Both the position numbers and the translations under genes were made by a program. A model generated the notes under the pieces. The model was not told the origin of the DNA and ran no database searches. It saw only the letters and a program-made list of their open reading frames with translations. From Drosophila pseudoobscura (Eukaryota; Arthropoda; Insecta; Diptera; Drosophilidae), in contig NC_046681.1 in NCBI RefSeq assembly GCF_009870125.1, positions 17,001,001-17,065,000 on the forward strand: DNA of 64,000 nucleotides, given 5' to 3'. Shown piece by piece: positions 1-11,882 of this stretch (the stretch's first letter is position 1; each line of letters begins with the position of its first letter).

Positions 1-3000
1 AATTCTATGACCTTTTGCAACAATTTAAAAGCAACAAACAATAAAAACAAATTTTTGGGGGGGAGACAGAAGGTCAATCCCCCCCATGTGCCAAGCCCTT
101 TTCGACTGGTCTAAAGAGAAAATTTCGTTACAACTTTTGCTCCATTTCGTGCATATATAAAATTTTCCCAGGAAAAGCGAGCGGGCGAGCGGGCGAGAGA
201 GAGAGAGAGAGCGAGACAGGAATTGGAGTTTGAAAAGTTGGATACAATTTTGTGGCTTGCTTTCGTAATTTGACCTTCAAACAAGTTGAACAAACTCAAG
301 CACAAACAACACACACACAGGAAGCACACTGTGCAGACAGACACAGATACAGATACAACACAGGGACAGATACATTCGTACACTCCGAGTTGGAGACAGA
401 CAGGAAACGTAATACTCGTGCTCTCCTGGCGAAAAGTGTAATATTTAAACGTAATTTTAATGAAGGTAAATGTGTGTGCTTTGTTTGCGTTTTGTCTTTA
501 CATTTGGGGGCTTCCCCAAAAATCTCTGTCTCTGTGTGTGTCTACATCTCACTCTGTTTGTGTTTGTATCTGTATCTGTGTGTGTGTATGTGTGCTGAGA
601 CTTTGCCTTGAACTCCGGCATCCTGTATCCTGTTTACAGCTTTAACCAGTCCTCGTTTCGGGTTGATTGACTAAAGGTGTTTTCTAAAGCGAAAATTGTG
701 TGTGGCCCGGCCATTCGGCAGAGGATTTTCAAGGTGTGGCAACAAAGGAAAGTTCAGAGATTGAAAATAGATGATTTAAAGGGTTAAAGGTGAATGTACT
801 TGGGGACTAGGTTTATATTTAAGAGGTTTATGCGAAATATCTACATAAATCTTCTGAAAACTCCTATTCTTAATAGATATTCAATAAAATAATAATAATT
901 TATATATGAAACATATCATAATTATAGTTTTAGATGCTTTTTCAAAGAAACACCCAAAACTTCTTAGAATTCCCTTTAAATTTCTCACTTCTCCTTTATT
1001 TATTCATTTTAGTGAGGTATCTAAAGTAACTATTATATCTATCCCCCTCTTTACTCTTTACTGGTCCTGTATCCTGCCCTTCCTTTGTATCCCCCTTTTC
1101 CCTAGAATTTTTAACCAAAAAATAAAGTTCAAACCAGAAGACCAGAAACGCTTTTCCTTGATCGACAAATAAATGTTGGCAACTAAATCAAAACAAATAC
1201 AAACCTCCTTCTGCGTTTTGAGGACCCCACCCATATTTTGAGGGAAAGATACAAGTGAAAAACCAGCTGGTCATCGGCCATGGGCCATTGGCCATCAAGC
1301 ATAATGAAAGATGACACAATAGAGAGCACAATCTGAGGTTCTGCTGGCCAAAAAGGACTTTTGCATTTCATTGACCCTTTAAATGGCAAAGATACACAGA
1401 TACAGATGACTCGGGACTCGGGAGTCAGCTTCCATAGCATCGCCTATATACCGATATACCGATATACCGGAGCATAAGTATAGGATGCGATATATGTACT
1501 CTTTGGGGGGGGGTTCTCTTGCAGCATGCCAGTCAAAGTTCTTCTTGCTGGGAGAAAAATTTGATTCGAGAGTTTATTCAATTTGCTGGCATGTGTATCG
1601 CCCCCGGAGGGTCCAGCAGCAGCAAGCAGCAGCATCAGTAGCAGTAGCACATCCACAATCCACATGACGTTCAACCGATGTCTGATGGACAAGCAGAACA
1701 GAACGACAGAGGGAGGGAGCGTGGGGGGGGGGGGCTGCAGGTGGACTCCTCCTCGCTTTCGCTCTGAACTCTGCCAATATAATACAATCAACGTTGGGTC
1801 TTCGATTCGATGCGCATTCGATGCGTTTACCATTTTTGAGATGGGGCTGGGGGGGCGTACGCACAGGCACAGTCACAGTCACACATACAACTACACTCTC
1901 TCACACAAACACGCATACGGGGGGGGAGCACACTCTCTTTCGCTCTCTTATATATGCATTTGCCACATAGGCTCGTTTCATTCACTCGCCCAAGCTTTTT
2001 CTTCGATTTGCATTCGTCCGTCTCGCTCTTGCACTATGTACTGTTGCTCTGTGTCCTGCCGCACTGTACATGCAGCTTTTCGGTTGCGAGGGGCAGGCAG
2101 TGTGTCCTGGGGTCCTGGCCACACATGCGTTTGGCCTTTTGCCTGGCACACATAGGGGCAGTGGCAGTGGCAGCGACAGCGACAGCAACAGCGACAGCAT
2201 CGCGGCGCTGCTTTATATGGCGCAACTGCTGATTGGGTTCGCACAGTGGAACGAAACGTGGGATATAGGGAAGGGCTGTCTTACCTGGAACGGGAGTGGA
2301 GAAAGTTTGGAGGAACATTAGTTATGGATAATTAAGAAAAATATGGAAACAAAGAATTGCGAAATATTTTAATTTTTTTTTTAAATTTATATTAAATATT
2401 CTTCTAGTATATAAATTCAATTAATTTTCATTCAATATTATTTTGTCGCCTCTCAACGCATTTCGTTCCACTGTGTACAAAAGGCAATGCAAAAATTGCG
2501 CCAGCCAATGCAGCGACCGAAAAAACAACAACAGCAATATATGCGTGGAGGAGGAGAGTAGGTGGGTGACAGAGAGAGCGAGAGAGACAGAGGGACAGGA
2601 GAGAGAGAGCGAGGGTGGAGGCTGCACTGCGGTGCGTCACGTTATGGTGGGACATGGCGGCGGTGGCAGCCACGCAGCCTATTTCGCTGCCCGTGCACTG
2701 GAGAGACCAACAAAATTAAAAAAGGGGATAAAGGGTGGGGGAGAGCATCAGCAGCAGCAGCCAACAGGGACAACTACGCAGCAGACGCACAAAATTCAAT
2801 ACCCGAGAGAGGGAGGGAGGCAGAAGGGGTGGCGGTGGCAGCGGCAGAGGCAGAGGCGTAGGCTAAAGTGCAGAGGAGAAGCAGGAGGCAGCAGGAGATG
2901 AACAATGGACAGGCACAGTCGTGCACACTAAAATGCAGTCCGGGGGGAAAAAACAGGACGAAACGCACACGAGAGCACACACACACACACAGACACGGAG

Positions 3001-5275
3001 AGAAAGGGAGAGAGTGGACTATGTACGAAACGGGATGTCATGTATTGCCATTGACCAGGCGGCCTGGCCTGTCCTCCCACCTATCTCTCACACCACACTC
3101 GTTCTGTCCCGCTCCCATCTCTCATGTCTTCCTTCCGCTCTCTCGCTCGCACTTGTTTACCAATTTATTTTGCGCACAATACGAAACACGGAAAATGCAT
3201 GAGGCGGCTGCAGGCCTGCCCCCCACACACACACTATACTATTCCCCCTGCACACTCCTCCTCCTCCCGCCCCAGCATATACCCACAAACCAAAACAAAA
3301 AAAAAACTATGCGTTCCAAACGAAACGCAATGATAGCCCCAGCAGAGCTCTGAGTGCAGAGGCGAAGAGGCGCAGGAGAGCGGCAAAGAGCGGAGCAGAG
3401 GAATAAGCAGAGAAGTGTAGCTGCGGGAGCGAGGCAGAGCAGCAGCAGGCAGAGCACTCAGGCGCAGAATGGAAACGTAGGCGTAGGTTTTTTTGGGAGA
3501 CCCAAGCCATTGATACCCTGGAAGACGTATTCTTAGGGAAGCGATTTTTATGCTTTTCAGCAAAACAATGAAGTAAAACACGTACAGCCAAGGAAAAAAG
3601 TCAACATACAGCATACATTTTTCAATTTTTCGGGTTTTCGCAATTCAAATTAAAAAACTTGGTATGCCATTATTTAGAAAACTTACTTTAGAAATTATTT
3701 ATACGAAACACTAAAGTTACTGGGAAAGAATATAAAATGTTCACGGAAAAAAGTCTACATTGAATAAATTTAACTTTTATTGTGTAATAAAATTATCTAT
3801 TAAGACCTCGACTTATTCGAAAACCCGAAATATCGGAATATTTGTGCTGTGTGTTGACTTTTTTTCTTGACTGTAAGTACTCATTGCTCTGAAATGTATA
3901 CCACTTTTCTTCACTTTCCCAAAACCTACTCGAAAATCATCATACCCTCTCTTTGCACTGATCATCACAAGAGTACGAGCAACAACAACAAAAATTTGCT
4001 CACAAATTCCAGTTCGATTTTTGGTCATAGAGAAAGAGAAAAAAACCGAAGCAAGCAAGCTCTCCGCTCAGCACTCTCCTTCAGCACCCGCTCGCCCCCT
4101 TGCTCGACATTCATTCATTTGCCTGCCGTCTCTTTTCCGCCCAGTTGCCGTTGCTTTTTCCTTGCTTTGGCGGCTGTTTCTCTTTTTGGTGTCTTTTGGG
4201 TCCTCTTCCTGCTCTCCTTTGCCGGCCGTTTGTTATGTTTTCTGTTTGCCACTTTGTGCGTGGATTTCTTCTGCTTTTTCTCAGTTTCTTTTCGTTTCCC
4301 CATTTCGCTTCTGCTTCTGCTTCTGCTCCTGTTTCTTTTCTTTATTTGTTTTTCTTTTTTTTGTAGTGCAATTTTTTGTTGTTTGTTTTGCAGTCCTCCT
4401 GCGCCGAGCCATTCACATTTCACCCTTTTTGTGAGAGTAAATATAGGTTTTAGAAACAGCTTGAACGGAATTTTATATTTATTAAAATAATATCAAATGA
4501 TATGGCAGCTACTATATGATCTCTAGAGCTAGATCTATTCCATACAAAACCCAAAAATATCCAGGTAATTTTTCCTATTGAAAGGGTATCTACACTGTGT
4601 CATTTTTATCACCATTTTCCCTTATTTTTTTCGACTTTTTGTTGGATTTTTCGCCCCTGACTTTTGCTGGCGAGGTCCCTGAAGAAGGAGTAAGAGCAGG
4701 CCTCCTCCCATGTGTAAATGGCTCGTAGTAGTACGGCGTACTCGCCGCGCGTACTATTTCCAAGTCAGTCGAAAAAAAAGTGGCAGTGGAAATAGAACGA
4801 AGGATGCATGAAAGGGAAGTCCTGCCACAGCGTCTATTGAGGGAAAATGTGGCACAAAGGATCTCCGAGAAATGCGTAGAAAAAAAAATGCACAGCCAGA
4901 AAAGGAAGCATCAGAAATGCCAGAGAGACACAATTTCGTAGGCAAATATTTCTCTCGCCTTTTTTATGCGTTTCTCAAGGAACACACACGCACATTCCCT
5001 GCGCATCCTTTGACATAGATGGAGAGATGAATCCTGAAGTGGAAAATTAATGGAACTTCCAATTCTGTTTGGATTTATTATCCGATGTTGATTAAACTTG
5101 CTAGAATGACAGATGAAACCTCAAGAGAACACAAACCAAAGATTCAGCAAAATACTGCAAAGTTTCTCTGCGTTAACACATTTCAGGGATTATAGAAACA
5201 ATAGATCATTGACTCTACTGTAGGATAACCTAACCTCATAGCAAAGTTTGACTCAGTGAAACATACAAGTGAAAA
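1..5275. other. Gene-free, microsatellite-rich DNA
   Basis: No open frame here has the codon pattern of the real genes in this window. The long frames are products of low-complexity sequence. Visible simple repeats include a GA run at about 195-211, GT/CA-rich DNA at 300-370 and 520-600, G-runs at about 1505 and 1725, a CAG/GACAGC-like tract at about 2160-2200, GAGA tracts at about 2565-2615 and pyrimidine-rich DNA at 4030-4400. It could be intergenic DNA or an intron/UTR of a gene beyond the left edge; the sequence does not decide. Confidence 0.7.
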
Positions 5276-6470
5276 ATGTTGAAATATCTATCTGCTATTT
5301 GCCTTTTGGTTTTGATGCCGATCCTGGCGCTACAAAATGGCCTCCACCATGATCCACCGATGTTTCCTGTACCTGGAGACACACACATCCGGAAGGCACA
5401 GAGCCTGGTGCAGCGGTACACCAACAACAATTACGTCCAAGTGTTTTGTTGGAAAGGGGAGCCATTTTCCTTTTTGACGATTTTCAACAGCAATTGCCTC
5501 CATTTGGAAATCGAAGAAGGAGCGGAGTACAGTCAGTACATGGAGGAGACAGACCATAAGATCCACCTGGCCCGTGAGCATCAACAGGAGTGGGCCGAGG
5601 GCAAGGCCGTGACGGCCAAGGATAAGTACATCAATTTGAGGGCCAATAAGCCTATCTGCTATGGGATCTACACGGACCACGGCTTCAAACTGACTCTGGA
5701 GACCACCAACACCGACAAGTGGCGGGTGACAAAGTTCTGCCTGGGTTTCCTCCTGTGGCGGGCTGCGCCACGCGTCGGGGCCTCTCGCCGTTTGCTGTAC
5801 GGCCTGGCGGCATTCCTGGGGCTCCAACTGGGCACCTGGATAACGATTTACGATACTGGACATCTCCGGCTGTTGCGCGAGGGATCCCTGTCGACGGCGT
5901 TGCACGAGGTCTTCTACGAGCGGCCCAGCATGTTGGTGCGGGCTTTCTGTGCCTGCTGGTGTGCCCTCTGTTTGGTCTTCCAGCGGCTAGATAATCGCCA
6001 AACTGGTCGCCTCAATCGTTTCATTCTCAGAGGCATCGCCTGTTGGTCGATCTTCAGTGCCTCGGATCACCAGTCAATCGGCTTCTTCTGTCTTGCCTGC
6101 ATCTTTCTCCATCCCATAATCCGTGCGATGCTCCGTGCCAAGACTCCGGCTGGGCAGGAAAACTACCAACAGCAGTATGCCCAGCGACTCCAGCAGCAGG
6201 CCAACTTATTGGCTGAAGACTCCTTTCGTTGGGCTATTCCGAGGTCCGCCAGCTTCGGGGCAGGTGCCCAGACATTCTCGGGTGCAATCCAGACAAGGAT
6301 TTCCGCTTCTCAAGGTACTGTTGCCACTCATCCCGAAGAACCAACTATTTCTGCTCTTATCCTCAGGGACTGGACAGGAGCCACTGATGTATCACACCAG
6401 CGGGGATTCGATCGTCTTCGGGGGACGCTTTGTCCCCACCGATCCCCCACCGCCGCCTGCGGTGGACTAA
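5276..6470 (+). CDS. NEMP-like nuclear envelope membrane protein, possibly frame-disturbed
   Basis: The predicted protein starts at ATG 5276 with a signal-peptide-like stretch (MLKYLSAICLL). A luminal domain follows, with a conserved-looking Phe-Cys-Trp-Lys-Gly-Glu-Pro motif near residue 57. Then come several hydrophobic segments, the first after 'WRVTKFCLG' with a following APR motif. This order resembles the NEMP/TMEM194 family of inner nuclear membrane proteins. The likely structure is exon 1 at 5276-6314, a 52-nt GT-AG intron at 6315-6366 and exon 2 at 6367-6470, ending in a proline-rich tail and TAA. Exon 2 has clean coding codon use in the frame this splice gives. Reading straight through instead gives a less gene-like ORF to 6523. 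Between about 6229 and 6314 another frame looks more like the family (GYSEVRQLRGRC after AEDSFR), so two compensating frameshifts are possible. Family assignment is by motif only. Confidence 0.6.
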
Positions 6471-9400
6471 AAACTGAGCCTAAATGCTACACGCGATCAA
6501 TGGTGATCCTCCCAGAAGGCTGACCTCTACACCTCTACACCACAACCACAAGATATACACAAGAAAAACGAGGGTAATCAGCGGGGGAAGGTTGGAGAGG
6601 AAAAGCACAGGCAAACTGAAAGAAAGAAGGCAAAACTGGAGGGAAATGCATTTGATAATTGAAAAGCAAAGCGCACAAGCACACGCACACACACTCACAC
6701 AAGCACACCCACACACACACACGAGGCAGGCAGTAGGCAGCACGCAGCACGCAGCAGGCAGCAGGCAGCAGGCAGCAGAAGCACACGTGGAAAACCTACA
6801 TCATTTTCAGAGGAGAAAAACCTTTTCACACAGGAATACAGAGAGAGAGGGAGGGAGAGAGAGAGAGAGAGAGAGAGGAAAGTGCCCTCAAGGCAGCGGG
6901 CGGACAAGGCAGGACACGAGAAATCGAATCGGAAGCCAAAGGATGGAACATTTCAACATTTTGCCATGGAAACACACTTTGGGGGGTGGCGGAGTTGGGG
7001 CAGCGGGGGCGTGGCAAGCAAAGTGATTCGAAAGGCAGCACAAAGTGGAGTCCAAGGAGGGAGCCCACAAACGGAAGCTGGCGTCCTGCCGCCCAAGCCA
7101 ACGCCAGCCCAAGAAAAAATCCCTAGGAATAAAGTCCGGGCCATACAAATAGCACAGGGAATTTCCATAGGAATACGAAACAAAGTTTGGCTAAAGAGGG
7201 GGTAAATTTATTTTCCATAATTTTTACATTTTATCAATAAAGGGATACAAATTTGGGGTAAATTCTGCGTTTGTTTAACCAATTTTGAAAAGATCTTTAG
7301 ATCTTTATTCAAAACATTTTTTTGAATCAATTTCTTGAGTTCCAAGTCCCCTTCCAAATCGCCTGCCGTTCGTCTTATTCCAAACATAAGTATCCTTTCG
7401 CTTAGGGAAACATTTCAGCAGCGAATTAACCTCGTTCTCTGGAGGACCAGTGCTATAAAGCACTTCATATCTCTTTCCAATATTTTCTGTTTAATAGTTT
7501 TCCTCTCTGTCTGGGATCCTTAGTTCTTCCCCACACACACACACACCCATATAACCCTATGCCTACACGGATACATACTAGTACTACTATTAACTTAATT
7601 GTCCTGATTAGCATGGGTCCCGTGTCTGTTATCCTCGTTGAAATTTTTGTGCCGAGAACATTCGAGGCTTCGGGGCGGGGGACGGGGACGGGGGCTGCAC
7701 GGGGATGCAGTTACAAAATAAGAGACTCCCCGGGAGAGTGGGAATGGGTTATGGTACAAAGTCCAGTGTACAAATGTGCCTATTACCCTCCTGTGTTCCC
7801 CATCCTCCCTTCCCCTCTCCGGGTATGCCATTAGCAACAGAAGCAGGGGCAGGAGAGAGTCGCAGGAGGCATGAGGCATGAGGCAGGAGGCAGAAGGCAG
7901 GAGAGTCCGGGAGTGGAACAACAGCAACAAAGTTCGGTCAAACGTCAGAAATGCCTCGTTTTTAGCTATTGAACATAGGCCAAAGCGCAACCAAAACCGA
8001 ACCGAACCACCCCACTGAACCACCCCACTCCGCCTCCCCGTACATCCCACCCCCCTCCTCCCCCATATACTCCAGGCCTCGGCAAATGCAAATGTGCAAA
8101 ATGCGCTTTGACGTGGATGCAGCAGCAGCAGCAGCAGCACTAGCAGCATGGGAACGGGACCTGGTTCTGCTTTCGACCGAATCTCTGTGTGTGTGTGTGT
8201 GTGTGTCCCAGACTCCTCCACCCGTACAGGACACGTGGATGTGAAACGTGGAGGACAGTTGGTCGCAAAACGCATTTCAAAGCCAAAACTGGAACTTCAG
8301 ATATTCGGCGGTTGCAGGGGGGAGGTGCGCGGCAGGTAAGAGTCGAGCTAGTGAAAATCTCTGTTTTTAGAGGGTATCAAATGGGGAGTCCTATAAGTTC
8401 GATGGTTTTCCACAAATCTAGAGCATCGGAAAACTATGCGCCTATAATAGCGCATTAGAAATCCTTTGATTAATGATGGGTTTCTGAGAAATATATATAT
8501 TTTTTCTAAAAGGTTTATTTCCAGAAAAATATACATTTGTTTTCCAAGAGATCTACAAAATTCTAACAGCATTGGAAATATTCTTAAATATATGAAAGCA
8601 TCGCTATTTTCTTATAAGGGTATCCCCCGGGTCGCATCCTTGATTATCCTAGATAGCTGGCAATTTTATGTTTTTCTTTTGCCGATCCGCTTGCAGCCGC
8701 TTGGTGGATGGAAAATTGACTAAATGCAACGTTTTTCGGTGTTCATTACGCATCGACAGACAGGCGCAAGGACCACCTCCTCCTCCGCCTCCTCCTCTAA
8801 TGGTCCTGCAATTTCCCTGGCAACTCCCGAAGCCAATTGGGATTTTTCCATATCGGAATATTCAATTTTTTCCCGTCGTCGGTTCTCTTGGTGGTGGTTG
8901 ATTCCCGTTTGGGACACTGCATTGCTCGGCAAGGGTGCTGGAGGGGGGTTTTACGCGTTGGGGTGGTGAGGCGTGGATCGTTTCTCGGGGGCTGGGGTGG
9001 TGGTGGTGCAATTTCAAGTCCTAGTGTCCCATTCAGGAATTGGAATTGCAGAGGGTTGTATACCGTATCACACGTTACGTCAAAAGGTCAGCAGCAGAGG
9101 CCTATTCCATGGGGTGGAAGGGAAAAACAAAAAACACGAAAATGTTTCCCAATTTTATGATTTAGGGATTTTGAAACCATTGTAAAACTTGACTTTGTAG
9201 GGATTTTCGTACGGTGCTATATGAGCAGTCAAAATGGGGATTTATGGTGTAAAAGTGGGAATAAATGTTAGTTGTATTTTGATAGATCAAAAATATCACG
9301 AAAGGGAATCAGGGGAAAAGAAAGTACAGTGGAAATACTCCAAAATTCTGGGCAGCATTAGTATATATAGAGAATTAACTAAAAAACTATTCCATCTATG

Positions 9401-10918
9401 TTTTCTTTTCACTTTTATCTCCAAAGATTAGTCTTTCTTGGGATATGGTTTTTATATCCATCTTCATCACAATCAATCTTACACAATCTTTCATTTTTAC
9501 ACGCCATATTCCCATTTCAGAGCATTTTACAGTGGAAAATTATCCTACTCAAAAAACTCTTTCTAAGAATCATTTCCGTATTTGTTTTTTTCGTGTTGAG
9601 TACAGAATACTCTAAAATCCCAATTAAAAATAAATGGTTCTTAAATTTTAGTTTTCCACACAACTGCGAGTACCCCTGTACCCCGTTAACGAATATTTTC
9701 CATCGTATTTGACTGACCTGCACCATTTTGTTGCTGGGTTTCCTTTTTTGTTATTATCCAGAAATGCAATCCAACTGTAAATCAAAGCGCCTGAACCGGC
9801 AAAACAGTCAATGGAACGACCGAGAGCGAACGAATTGCGGGGCAAAACAAAAAACGCAAAAGCAAAGTTACAACAACAACAACAACACGCGCGCGATAGT
9901 GTGAGAGAGAGAGAACGGATAGCACGTGTTTAATTTCACTTTTGTTTTAATAATATTCCCCTTTATTCGTATTCTTTTTATTATTATTCAATACAAACAC
10001 ACACGCGCGCACACACACATTATGCAGTTTGTTGCAAGCGAAAGAGCGGGAGAAATCGTAGGAATAAGAAAACACGCGGCCGAGAATTTAGTTGCGTTTT
10101 CAATTTAATTCTTGTTGTTGCTTTGGTTTTGTGTGTGCTTGCTGTTGCTTTTGTTGCGCGCAGTCATTGCATTTTGATGGTTGTTCACGCGATTTACACG
10201 TTTCCCCGAGATGGATTTTCCGTGCAATTAAAAGTACGAACCGAACGTGTTCTCGTGTTCTCTTGTTTTGTTGGCTTTTAAATACTTGACTTGTTTTCAT
10301 GCTACGGCGATTTCTTGTATATCGATAAGAATTCGAAGTTAGCCCACTTAAGCCCCCTTTATTTAAGCAATTTAACAATTTATTCAAACCTTATGGCGGA
10401 AAATATTACTTCTTCTTGTCTTCTTGTAGATCCATGCCATAATTCTTCAAATTAAAAAAAAAGCCATGATGTCTTACACTTGAACTGCGCTAAAATGATT
10501 AAATTTGCATTATTTTCGACGGCATATTCAAAAACCCCCTTGGCTTACAATGGGTTAATCGTTCTCAGTCCAGGATTGGAAACCATAATCCTCGATTTTG
10601 ATATTAGGCTCAACATTAGTAGATATCTTTGACCTTCAACTCCGAACGCATAATTTTATCAGATTGTCCATTTAATTTCCCTTCAAGACTAGTTATTTTA
10701 AACGACCCCTTTTTACTGGTTTGCCTATAAAGTAAGGTGAAATTGAGGCGAAATAAAAGAGAGATGGTACGTTGAAAGTTCTGTGGGACAGCTGTTTGTC
10801 GGGATTTCGCAGTTGGCCAACACTATCATCGATAGCACCATTTGGCTGTTCTGGCGAACGATATTTGCGGCAATTATATATTTTGAATTTAAATTTAAAT
10901 TAAATAACAAATTTACCC
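6471..10918. other. Gene-free DNA with simple repeats
   Basis: I see no convincing gene. Landmarks are CA/GCAG repeats (6680-6780), a GAGA tract (6841-6880), an AATAAA at about 7235 that could serve the upstream gene, a short CAG run (about 8118-8140) and a (GT)n tract (8186-8206). A stretch rich in AAC/CA triplets at 9850-10020 looks like an insect 5' UTR or promoter but has no assignable gene. AT-rich unique DNA fills 9120-9720 and 10330-10900. Confidence 0.6.
10320..10327. promoter_or_regulatory. DRE element (TATCGATA)
   Basis: Exact match to the palindromic DRE octamer bound by DREF/BEAF-32 in Drosophila. It lies beside the triplet-rich stretch at 9.85-10.3 kb. No start codon of a confident gene follows within 500 bp on either strand, so its target is unknown. 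Confidence 0.4.
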
Positions 10919-11207
10919 ATGGAAACAATCAATGCCAATATAAACTTTTTGTTCTACGAAACCGTTGCTATGGCAGCTACAACAAATTTAAAGGATTACC
11001 GTCCTTATCAAAATATTCTCTGCGCGGCCGTGTAAATCCCGGATTAAAGGATTCTACCGCATCGGCGTGGAGTGCAGATGCAGAACAAGGCGCCCCAGAT
11101 GCCATTATTGCCACATGAATGCGAGAATGCACGCTGACCCCATCCCGGGGGAATGGTGGGATTTTCGAACAGATGCGAAAATCCGATTCACTGGCTATTA
11201 GACACAT
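10919..11207. other. Possible small gene or gene relic, strand unresolved
   Basis: On the + strand an ATG at 10919 opens a 38-codon frame (METINANINFLFYETVAMAA...) ending near 11035. The +1 frame then stays open through a Cys/Arg-rich stretch to about 11199. On the - strand a 76-codon frame runs from 11207 to 10977. The area is bracketed by DRE-like CATCGATAG/TATCGATA sites (about 10828, 11205, 11230-11237), the usual setting of small housekeeping promoters. I recognise neither product. It could be a short gene with a 48-nt intron, a frameshifted relic, or chance. Confidence 0.2.
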
Positions 11208-11229
11208 CGATAGTTGAGAAATTCAATAT

Positions 11230-11237
11230 TATCGATA
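11230..11237. promoter_or_regulatory. DRE element (TATCGATA)
   Basis: Exact DRE octamer with a second partial site (CATCGATAG) about 25 bp upstream. It sits between the unresolved small ORF region and the msta-like gene whose first coding exon starts 650 bp downstream, so it may belong to either promoter. Confidence 0.45.
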
Positions 11238-11882
11238 GTAACGGTTTTTTTCAAAATTTTACTTCCATATAAAATATGTGTAATTGCATATATTGGCCTA
11301 GTTGATAGAATCAACCCGATCTGTTTTCCCCATATTAGCAATATTGGTGTTTAAAAAATCAAAAAGTTTTTGCCGGGAGGAACTGAATTGATTGGCGGCT
11401 CAGAAGGCACAGTGTCAAATTTTTCTTGAGCCGCAAAGCAATTTTCCAATGTTTTGAGTCTATGGTCTGCGTTAGATGGGGTTTGAAACCCTTGTTATTT
11501 CAACCTGCGTTGGGTGCCTGTTTCGAGCATCTTCCTTCTCCAGTGTTCCAATAAAATCCGCCTATTGACGCCCTCATAGCCATGAGTCCCTATCATGAGC
11601 CGTAGAAGAGAGCTTTTCGCTAAGGATGGTGCTCTATCTTAATGGGCCTTCAAATGGCATTAGAATGGCTCAGAATATACATAGTTCAATGGATTATTAA
11701 TCAATGCTTTAATTTATCAATCAATCAATCAGCCCAATTCGTCAATATGCGAATTCTGGCAAAGGCGATCATTTATTCGTCAGAGAGTACTCTATTTTTA
11801 GACATCTTTCTTCCAAGCAATTGAGTTGCATTTATCGATCGTGACGGAACAATGCTCATTCGAATTCGAGTGCAGTGAAAAT
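11238..11882. other. Upstream region of the msta-like gene
   Basis: No coding frame is supported. The frame of exon 1A stays open upstream of its first ATG back to about 11826 and reads QCSFEFECSEN, which looks like coding sequence. An upstream exon spliced near 11800-11850, or a non-ATG start, is therefore possible. Confidence 0.4.

Noticed and set aside
3867-4490. 207-codon Phe/Ser/Leu-rich frame and its overlapping partners
   Set aside because: Arises from pyrimidine-rich low-complexity DNA that is open in several frames on both strands, with no domain and no consistent codon bias.
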